From Streptomyces sp. XY006 (GTDB lineage Bacteria > Actinomycetota > Actinomycetes > Streptomycetales > Streptomycetaceae): a DNA stretch of 64,000 nt. The notes below the pieces were generated by a model. That model had not been told where the DNA came from. It did not search any database and saw only the letters and a program-made list of their open reading frames with translations. This document shows, piece by piece, positions 58,026 through 64,000 of the stretch. The stretch's first letter is position 1. Each line of letters begins with the position of its first letter. The stretch lies in NCBI RefSeq assembly GCF_002237655.1, contig NZ_NOKT01000002.1, positions 310,001 through 374,000 of the forward strand, written 5' to 3'. The translations under genes and the position numbers were made by a program.

Positions 58026-59107
58026 GGCTCGGGGTCATCTCGGGGGCCTATCTGGACACGCTCGCCGGCCATCCCGCCGTACGCGTCACCGCGGTCGCCG
58101 ACCTCGACGCCGCCCGGTCGGCGGCTGCGGCCGCCGCGCTGCCGGACGCCCGGGCGCTGACCGTAGAGGAGTTGCTGGGCAGCCCGGACGTCGACACGGT
58201 CCTGAACCTCACCACACCGGCGGCCCACGCCGGGATCGCCCTCGGGGCGATCGCCCACGGCAAGCACGTCTACGGGGAGAAGCCCCTGGCGGCGGGCCTG
58301 GAGGAGGCCCGGGCCGTGCTGGCGGCCGCCGCGGGCGCCGGTGTCCGGGTGGGGTGTGCGCCGGACACCGTGCTGGGGACGGGAGTGCAGACGGCCCGCG
58401 CGGCCGTGGAGGCGGGCACCATCGGCCGCCCCCTGTCCGCCTCGGCCGTGATGGTCACCCCGGGCCACGAACGCTGGCACCCCCACCCGGACTTCTACTA
58501 CACGGCCGGCGGCGGCCCGCTGCTGGACATGGGCCCGTACTACCTCACGTCCCTCATCCATCTGCTGGGCCCGGTGCGTGCCGTGACCGGCGCGGCCGGC
58601 CGGCTGCGTACGGAGCGGGTCATCGGTTCCGGCCCGCGCGCGGGCGAGCGGATACCGGTGGAGGTGGACAGCCATGTCTCGGGTGTCCTGGAGCATGTGA
58701 ACGGGACGCTGACGACCTTGACGACGAGCTTCGACGGGGTCGCCACCACGGCCGCCCCGATCGAGGTGCACGGCGAGAAGGGCAGCCTCTCGGTGCCCGA
58801 CCCGAACCGCTTCGACGGCGAGGTGCGGCTCCACGCCCTGGGCGACACCCGGTGGCGCGCCCTGCCCGTGACGGCCGGTTACCAGGACGGGGCACGTGGC
58901 ATCGGCCTGCTGGACTTCCTGTCCTGCGACGGGCGGCGGGCGAACGGCGAGGTCGCCCTGCACGTCCTGGAGACGATGACCGCCCTGCTCCGTTCCGCGG
59001 CGCAGGGGCGGCGCGTGGAGCTGACGACGTCGGCGGCGGTGCCAGCGCCCGTGCCGCTGACGGCGGCCGCCGACTGGCGGGGCCGGTCCGCGGTCGGCTC
59101 CGTGTGA
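57995..59107 (+). CDS. Gfo/Idh/MocA-family oxidoreductase, partner of ThuA
   Basis: 370-residue NAD(P)-dependent oxidoreductase. GTG 57995 lies inside the ThuA gene and has AAAGGGG upstream. The Rossmann motif is VGVVGLGVISGAYLDTLAG, the family lysine sits in HVYGEKPLAAGLEEA, and DFYYTAGGGPLLDMGPYYLTSLIHLLG is the C-terminal-domain active-site block (with Tyr where many relatives have His). It lies on the same transcript as ThuA; the pair is a known combination in sugar or inositol catabolism. The stop is 5 bases from the convergent glutamate-cysteine ligase family gene. Confidence 0.92.
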   Translation: MGDAHRVGVVGLGVISGAYLDTLAGHPAVRVTAVADLDAARSAAAAAALPDARALTVEELLGSPDVDTVLNLTTPAAHAGIALGAIAHGKHVYGEKPLAAGLEEARAVLAAAAGAGVRVGCAPDTVLGTGVQTARAAVEAGTIGRPLSASAVMVTPGHERWHPHPDFYYTAGGGPLLDMGPYYLTSLIHLLGPVRAVTGAAGRLRTERVIGSGPRAGERIPVEVDSHVSGVLEHVNGTLTTLTTSFDGVATTAAPIEVHGEKGSLSVPDPNRFDGEVRLHALGDTRWRALPVTAGYQDGARGIGLLDFLSCDGRRANGEVALHVLETMTALLRSAAQGRRVELTTSAAVPAPVPLTAAADWRGRSAVGSV

Positions 59108-59112
59108 CTCCG

Positions 59113-60591
59113 TCAGTCCACCGGCCAGGTGTGCGCGGGCGCGTTCATGTGCATGTAGTCCATGTACGTCCTGGTCATCTGCCGCAGGGCCTCACGCCGG
59201 TCGGAGAGGCCGGCTTTCTCCAGGTGGTGCACCGTCTCCGCCTGCCACAGCGCGCCGTTGCGGGCGGTGACGCAGCGCTGCTCGATGATGCCCAGCAGCG
59301 GTTCGCGCCACTCGGCGTCCATGCCGGCCAGCTCCAGGCCCCGGTGGGCCAGGGGCAGCAGGCGGCGCAACACCAGTTCCGTGACGGGCACTTCGCCCAC
59401 GCCGGGCCAGTACAGGCGGGCGTCGATGCCGTCGCGGGCGGCGGTGTGCAGGTTCTCCTCGGCGACCGAGAAGGACATCCGTGTCCACACCGGCCGGTCC
59501 TCGTCGACCAGGGCGCGGGTCAGGCCGTAGTAGAAGGCGCCGTTGGCGATGATGTCGGCCACCGTGGGCCCGGCGGGCAGGACCCGGTTCTCGATGCGCA
59601 GGTGCGGGCCGCTGTCGGTGACCGCGTAGATGGGGCGGTTCCAGCGGTAGATCGTGCCGTTGTGGAGGGTGAGTTCGCCCAGCTGCGGGACCCGGCCGCT
59701 GTCGAGCTCCCGCTGCGGGTCCTCGTCCTCGCACAGCGGCAGCAGGGCCGGGAAGTAGCGGACGTTCTCCTCGAAGAGGTCGAAGACGCTGGTGATCCAG
59801 CGCTCCCCGAACCACACCCGGGGCCGCACACCCTGGGCCTTGATCTCCTCGGGCCGGGTGTCGGTGGCCTGCTCGAACAGGGGGATGCGGGTCTCGCGCC
59901 ACAGCTCCTTGCCGAACAGGAAGGGCGAGTTCGCCGCGAGGGCGATCTGCACGCCCGCGATGGCCTGGGCGGCGTTCCAGTACTGCGGGAACTCCCGGGG
60001 GGCGACCTGGAGGTGGAACTGGGTGCTGGTGCAGGCCGCCTCGGGCGTGATGGTGTCGGCGTACGTCGACAGGCGCTCCACGCCGTCGACCGTGATCCGC
60101 AGGTCTTCGCCGCGCGCCGCGAAGATCTGCTCGTTGAGCAGCCGGTAGCGGGGGTCCCCGGAGAGGGCGGCTCCGCTCACGTCCGACTCCCCCAGCGTCG
60201 GCAGGATGCCCACCATGATCAGGTGGGCGCCGACGGCGGAGGCGCGGTCCTCGGCGTGGTTGAGGGCGTCGCGGATCGCCTGCTCCCAGTCGCCCGGTCC
60301 GCCGGTCGTCAGCTCCCGGGGCGGGATGTTGATCTCCAGGTTGAAGCGGCCCAGCTCGCTGGACCAGGCCGGGTCGGCGATGGCCTGCAGCACGTCGGTG
60401 TTCCGCATCGCCGGCAGGCCGTGGTCGTCCACGAGGTTGAGCTCGATCTCCAGCCCGACCCGGGGACGCTCGCTCTCGAAGCCGGACTCGCGCAGCATCT
60501 GCGCCAGCACCTCGAGGTCGGTGTGCATCTTCTCCCGGTACCGGCGGCGGTCCTCTCGTGTGAACACGAGGGCCGGCACGTCACGTCCCAT
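59113..60591 (-). CDS. Glutamate-cysteine ligase family protein
   Basis: 492-residue carboxylate-amine ligase of the GCS2-like group. ATG 60591 is behind GGAGGG; the longer open frame upstream has no family similarity. Markers: VGLEIELNLVDDHGLP (Mg/ATP site glutamates), LGRFNLEINIPPREL, ACTSTQFHLQVAPREFPQYWNAAQ, NSPFLFGKELWRETRIPLFEQ and HLRIENRVLPAGPTV. Such enzymes join glutamate to an amine, classically cysteine. Actinobacteria use mycothiol and not glutathione, so its amine substrate may be different (EgtA in ergothioneine synthesis is one precedent). No ergothioneine genes are next to it. Confidence 0.88.
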   Translation of the reverse strand: MGRDVPALVFTREDRRRYREKMHTDLEVLAQMLRESGFESERPRVGLEIELNLVDDHGLPAMRNTDVLQAIADPAWSSELGRFNLEINIPPRELTTGGPGDWEQAIRDALNHAEDRASAVGAHLIMVGILPTLGESDVSGAALSGDPRYRLLNEQIFAARGEDLRITVDGVERLSTYADTITPEAACTSTQFHLQVAPREFPQYWNAAQAIAGVQIALAANSPFLFGKELWRETRIPLFEQATDTRPEEIKAQGVRPRVWFGERWITSVFDLFEENVRYFPALLPLCEDEDPQRELDSGRVPQLGELTLHNGTIYRWNRPIYAVTDSGPHLRIENRVLPAGPTVADIIANGAFYYGLTRALVDEDRPVWTRMSFSVAEENLHTAARDGIDARLYWPGVGEVPVTELVLRRLLPLAHRGLELAGMDAEWREPLLGIIEQRCVTARNGALWQAETVHHLEKAGLSDRREALRQMTRTYMDYMHMNAPAHTWPVD

Positions 60592-60642
60592 CGTGCCCTC
60601 CGGAGCTCCTTCGGCGGATGCGTACCGTCCAAGCCTCGCACC

Positions 60643-60677
60643 TTGTCCCCGGGCCCGCACCCACCTAGCCTGACTTT
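60643..60677 (+). promoter_or_regulatory. Sigma-70-type promoter giving a leaderless message
   Basis: TTGTCC (60643-60648), a 17-base spacer and TAGCCT (60666-60671). Transcription would begin about 7 bases later, at the GTG start codon of the MFS gene at 60678. No ribosome binding site is present before that codon. Confidence 0.7.
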
Positions 60678-61892
60678 GTGCCGCAAATAAACAAATCCCG
60701 AACGCACAGTGCCGTGCCGGGCAACGGCGACTCCCTCACCCGACTCCGAGCCGTCCTCACCGTCTTCTTCGCCCTGGACGGCTTCGTCTTCGCCGGCTGG
60801 GTCGTCCGGATCCCGGCGATCAAGGAACAGACGAACGCCTCCGCCAGCGCCCTCGGGCTCGCCCTGCTGGGCGTCTCCGCGGGCGCCGTCGTCACCATGA
60901 CCCTCACCGGGCGGCTGTGCCGCCGCTACGGCAACCACCGGGTCACCGTCGTCTGCGCGGTCCTGCTCTCGCTCAGCGTCGCCCTGCCCCCGCTCACCCG
61001 TTCGGCCCTCGCGCTCGGTCTCGTCCTGCTGCTGTTCGGCGCCGCGTACGGCGGGATCAACGTCGCCTTCAACAGCGCCGCCGTCGAACTCGTCGCCGCG
61101 CTGCGACGGCCGATCATGCCGAGCTTCCACGCCGCGTTCAGCCTGGGCGGCATGATCGGCGCGGGGCTGGGCGGGCTGGTCGCGGGATCCCTCTCCCCCA
61201 CCCGCCACCTGCTGCTGCTCACGGCCGTCGGGCTGGTGGTGACCGCGGCGGCGGGCCCCACGCTGCTGCGGCACGAACCGCCGGCGCCCCCGGAGCGGGA
61301 GCGCCCGGGGGACACCGCCCCGCGCCGCCTGGACGGCCGCACGCGGGTCCTGGTGCTCGTCTTCGGGCTGATCGCCGGATGCACCGCGTACGGCGAGGGG
61401 GCGCTGGCCGACTGGGGCGCCCTGCACCTGGAACAGGACCTGGACGCCTCCGCCGGTGCCGCGGCCGCCGGCTACTCCTGCTTCGCGCTCGCCATGACGG
61501 TGGGCCGGCTGACCGGCACCACCCTGCTGGAACGCCTGGGGCGGACCCGGACCGTCGTCGCCGGCGGCACCACCGCGGCGGCCGGCATGCTCCTCGGCTC
61601 CCTCGCGCCGTCCCTGTGGGCGGCCCTGCTCGGCTACGCGGTCACGGGCCTCGGCCTCGCGAACCTCTTCCCGGTGGCCGTCGAGCGGGCCGGCGCCCTG
61701 GCCGGGCCGAGCGGCGTGGCCACGGCCTCCACGCTGGGCTACGGGGGCATGCTGCTCGGCCCGCCCGCGATCGGCTTCATGGCGGACTGGTTCACGCTGC
61801 CCGCCGCGCTGACCAGCGTGGCGCTGCTGGCCGCGGTGGCGGCGGTGGTCGGGGCGCTGGTGGCCCGGCCCGCAGGCCGGGCCGGCGGATGA
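60678..61892 (+). CDS. MFS transporter
   Basis: 404-residue major facilitator with about twelve helices. N-terminal features are FFALDGFVFAGWVVRIPAIKEQ and the loop LTGRLCRRYGNHRV; helix 5 has SFHAAFSLGGMIGAGLGG, as in the FucP/YbjJ-like group of MFS proteins. Substrate is unknown. The GTG at 60678 is directly preceded by a promoter and no ribosome site, so translation is probably leaderless. It is divergent from the glutamate-cysteine ligase family gene, with an 86-base gap that holds both promoters. Confidence 0.9.
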   Translation: MPQINKSRTHSAVPGNGDSLTRLRAVLTVFFALDGFVFAGWVVRIPAIKEQTNASASALGLALLGVSAGAVVTMTLTGRLCRRYGNHRVTVVCAVLLSLSVALPPLTRSALALGLVLLLFGAAYGGINVAFNSAAVELVAALRRPIMPSFHAAFSLGGMIGAGLGGLVAGSLSPTRHLLLLTAVGLVVTAAAGPTLLRHEPPAPPERERPGDTAPRRLDGRTRVLVLVFGLIAGCTAYGEGALADWGALHLEQDLDASAGAAAAGYSCFALAMTVGRLTGTTLLERLGRTRTVVAGGTTAAAGMLLGSLAPSLWAALLGYAVTGLGLANLFPVAVERAGALAGPSGVATASTLGYGGMLLGPPAIGFMADWFTLPAALTSVALLAAVAAVVGALVARPAGRAGG

Positions 61893-62033
61893 CCCGCGTA
61901 CCGCCGTCCGGGTGAACGGCGGCCCGGCTCGGACTTCCTCCCGCAAGGAGATCGGCACCGTCGCGATCCTGGGTACCCGTGGCCACGCCCGATGTGATCA
62001 CCGGGCCGTACGTCATCACCAGGAGGAAGACCC

Positions 62034-62912
62034 GTGACCGAACAGCAGCACCCCGGCGAGCAGCACCCGACCCCGGAGTTTCCCTCCCAGGACCAGCCGC
62101 ACCCGGGCTGGACGGGCCCCATGGACCCGCCCCCGGACCACGGTGAGGAGTCGTACCGCGGCAGCGGCCGGCTCGACGGCCGCAAGGCAGTGATCACCGG
62201 CGGGGACTCCGGGATCGGCCGCGCGGTCGCCCTGGCGTTCGCCCGCGAGGGTGCCGACGTGCTCTTCACCCACCTCGACGACGAGAAGGACGACGCCGCC
62301 GAGACCGCCCGGCTGGTCCAGGAGGCCGGACGGCGTGCCGTGCCCGTCGCCTGCGACATCCGCGAGGAGGACAACTGCCGGGCGCTGATCGGCCGCGCCG
62401 TGGAGGAGTTCGGCCGGATCGACATCCTGGTGAACAACGCGGCCTACCAGATGTCGCAGCCCGACGGCATCGAGGCGATCTCCACCGAGCAGTTCGACCG
62501 CGTGCTGCGCACGAACCTCTACGGCATGTTCTGGCTGTGCAAGATGGCCCTGCCGCACATCCCGGAGGGCGGCAGCATCATCAACTCCACGTCGGTGCAG
62601 GCTTACAAGCCCAGTCCGCACCTGCTGGACTACGCGATGACCAAGGGCGCCATCGTCACGTTCACCCAGGGCCTCGCGCAGATGGTGATCGACCGGGGCG
62701 TGCGCGTCAACGCCGTGGCGCCGGGCCCGGTGTGGACGCCGCTGATCCCGGCGACGCTGCCGGACACGCAGTCCTTCGGCAAGCAGGCGCCCATCGGACG
62801 GCCCGCGCAGCCCGCCGAGATGGCACCGGCGTACGTGTTCCTGGCCTCGCAGGAGGCCTCGTACATCACGGCCGAGATCGTCAACGCCACGGGCGGCACC
62901 CCGCTGCCGTAA
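62034..62912 (+). CDS. Short-chain dehydrogenase/reductase (YhdG/general-stress type)
   Basis: 292-residue SDR with an N-terminal Pro/His/Gln-rich extension (about 45 residues, TEQQHPGEQHPTPEFPSQDQ), typical of the general-stress SDR group. The cofactor motif is TGGDSGIGRAVALA (55-68), then NNAA at 134-137, and the catalytic residues are Ser187, Tyr200 and Lys204 in the LDYAMTKGAI region. GTG 62034 has AGGAGGAAG upstream. The substrate is not known. It forms a single-gene transcript, with 43 bases to the next gene on the same strand. Confidence 0.93.
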   Translation: MTEQQHPGEQHPTPEFPSQDQPHPGWTGPMDPPPDHGEESYRGSGRLDGRKAVITGGDSGIGRAVALAFAREGADVLFTHLDDEKDDAAETARLVQEAGRRAVPVACDIREEDNCRALIGRAVEEFGRIDILVNNAAYQMSQPDGIEAISTEQFDRVLRTNLYGMFWLCKMALPHIPEGGSIINSTSVQAYKPSPHLLDYAMTKGAIVTFTQGLAQMVIDRGVRVNAVAPGPVWTPLIPATLPDTQSFGKQAPIGRPAQPAEMAPAYVFLASQEASYITAEIVNATGGTPLP

Positions 62913-62955
62913 AACCCGGCGCGGGGCACGCGCCCCGTACGGCAGACTCGGCGCC

Positions 62956-63684
62956 ATGGAGACCGCCGAGTTGCTGCAAGCGCTTCGGGCCGAGGGCACA
63001 CTGCTGGCCTCGGCCGCCGAACAGGCCGGGACGGACGCCAAGGTGCCGGCCTGCCCGCGGTGGCAGGTGCGCGATCTGCTGCGGCACACGGGGGCGGTGC
63101 ATCGCTGGGCCGCTTCGTACCTCATCGAGCGGCACACCGAGCGCCGCCCCCTGACCGAACCCGCCGGCCTCGACGGGGCGGAGCTGATCGCCTGGTACCG
63201 CGACAGCCACCGCCTCCTCGTCGACGCCCTGGCCGGCGCCCCGTCCGACCTGGACTGCTGGGCCTTCCTGCCCGCGCCGTCCCCGCTGGCCTTCTGGACC
63301 CGACGGCAGGCGCACGAGACGGCCGTGCACCGCTTCGACGCGGAGTCGGCCCGTGGCGGCGAACCGACCGCCGTCACCCCGCGGTTCGCGACCGACGGCA
63401 TCGACGAGCTGCTGCGCGGCTTCCACGCCCGGACCCGCAGCCGGGTGCGCACTCCGGAGCCGCGCGTGCTGCGCGTGCGCACGGACGACACCGACGCGGT
63501 GTGGACCGTACGGCTGTCCCCCGAGCCGCCCGTGACCGAGCGGGGCGCGTCCGGGGAGGCAGAGTGCGAACTGTCCGGCCCGGCCGCCCAGTTGTACCTG
63601 GCCCTGTGGAACCGCGCTCCCCTGCCGTCGGTCACGGGCGACCCGGCGCTCGCCGAACTGTGGCGGGAGACGTCGGCGATCTGA
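62956..63684 (+). CDS. Maleylpyruvate isomerase family (DinB-like fold) protein
   Basis: 242-residue protein of the mycothiol-dependent maleylpyruvate isomerase family. The N-terminal four-helix DinB/MDMPI domain shows WQVRDLLRHTGAVHRWA and FWTRRQAHETAVHRFDAE, whose histidines would bind the metal; the C-terminal domain ends in LYLALWNRAPLP. Many such proteins use mycothiol as thiol cofactor, which suits an actinobacterium, but most have no assigned substrate. ATG 62956 is the natural start. It follows the SDR on the same strand. Confidence 0.88.
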   Translation: METAELLQALRAEGTLLASAAEQAGTDAKVPACPRWQVRDLLRHTGAVHRWAASYLIERHTERRPLTEPAGLDGAELIAWYRDSHRLLVDALAGAPSDLDCWAFLPAPSPLAFWTRRQAHETAVHRFDAESARGGEPTAVTPRFATDGIDELLRGFHARTRSRVRTPEPRVLRVRTDDTDAVWTVRLSPEPPVTERGASGEAECELSGPAAQLYLALWNRAPLPSVTGDPALAELWRETSAI

Positions 63685-63789
63685 CCGGCCCGGCTGTCCG
63701 GTGCCGCGCCCGGCCGGGCCCGGCCGGTCCGCCCCGCCATCGGGGTTCAAGCGTCTGGGCTCAGCCGTCCGGAGTCAGCCGTTTCGGGC

Positions 63790-64000
63790 TCAGCCGTCCG
63801 CGAGCATCCGCGCCAGTACCGCGCGCTGCACCGGCAGTACCTCGCCGTGCAGCGCGCGCCCCTCGGCCGTGAGGGAGACCCGGACGCCCCGCCGGTCCTC
63901 GGGGCACATGCAGCGCTCGACGAGCCCTTCCTTCGCCAGCCGGGCGATCAGCCGCGAGAGCGCGCTCTGGCTCAGGTGCACCCGCTCGGCGATCTCCTGC
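63790..64000 (-). CDS. MarR-family regulator, C-terminal part
   Basis: The frame enters from beyond the window and stops at 63790. The visible 69 residues include the recognition helix and wing of a MarR protein: QEIAERVHLSQSALSRLIAR, then LAKEGLVERCMCPEDRRGVR, then VSLTAEGRALHGEVLP. The CPEDRRGV wing is typical. The N-terminus is outside. Its target cannot be told; the maleylpyruvate-isomerase-fold gene converges on it across a 105-base gap with short GGCTCAGCCGTC repeats. Confidence 0.88.
   Translation of the reverse strand, partial: QEIAERVHLSQSALSRLIARLAKEGLVERCMCPEDRRGVRVSLTAEGRALHGEVLPVQRAVLARMLADG

Overview
The window is chromosomal DNA of a Streptomyces or a very close relative. Base composition is extremely GC rich, GTG and TTG starts preceded by GGAG-type ribosome binding sites are common, and several streptomycete markers are present: DmdR/IdeR iron boxes, a Spo0M protein, TerD, a secreted tripeptidyl-aminopeptidase-like hydrolase, a small secreted phospholipase A2 and a CebR-type operator. 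I saw no rRNA, tRNA, CRISPR array, prophage or insertion sequence.

Positions 1-20711 are the larger part of an iron-regulated siderophore locus. On the minus strand a salicylate synthase, an EntS-like MFS exporter and an alpha/beta hydrolase form one unit. A second minus-strand operon runs panD, mbtH, NRPS (C-A-T, predicted beta-alanine), NRPS (C-A-T-E, substrate unresolved) and NRPS (C-A(Ser)-T-C-A...), and leaves the window at base 1. On the plus strand a salicylate-AMP ligase is followed by two FecCD-type permeases. Three iron-box sequences sit in front of these three units. Dedicated PanD and the beta-alanine-like code of the next A domain argue for a salicylate-capped, beta-alanine-containing mixed-ligand siderophore, similar in concept to madurastatin or cahuitamycin. 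The aryl carrier protein, any cyclization domain, the terminal release domain, ornithine hydroxylase, transport ATPase and binding protein are not in the window.

Positions 20.8-31.2 kb hold housekeeping and accessory genes: PAP2 phosphatase, secreted phospholipase A2, a three-gene sugar operon (Gfo/Idh/MocA oxidoreductase, PmoA-like protein, cupin) behind a LacI-type operator, a secreted peptidase-like hydrolase, a hemerythrin, and a tripartite tricarboxylate transporter (TctC, TctB, TctA).

Positions 31.3-45.4 kb hold a secreted GH5 beta-mannanase with Fn3 and CBM2 domains behind a perfect CebR-type operator, an acyltransferase, a PAS-PP2C phosphatase, and a remnant resembling an alpha-galactosidase C-terminus. 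They also hold a group that I infer to be under BlaI control (spo0M, M56 peptidase, BlaI, terD), then tatA, htpG, a class F sortase with a His/Asp-rich repeat surface protein, and small conserved proteins.

Positions 45.4-64 kb begin with two repeat-rich non-coding stretches around a K+/H+-type antiporter; one contains twelve 15-bp units. A LacI-controlled glycoside locus follows (sugar isomerase family protein, MFS transporter, GH106-type rhamnosidase, LacI), whose members share an AACGTT-centred operator. The rest comprises a MerR/methyltransferase pair, a ThuA-Gfo/Idh/MocA pair, a glutamate-cysteine ligase family enzyme, an MFS gene that appears to be leaderless, an SDR, a maleylpyruvate-isomerase-fold protein and the end of a MarR gene.
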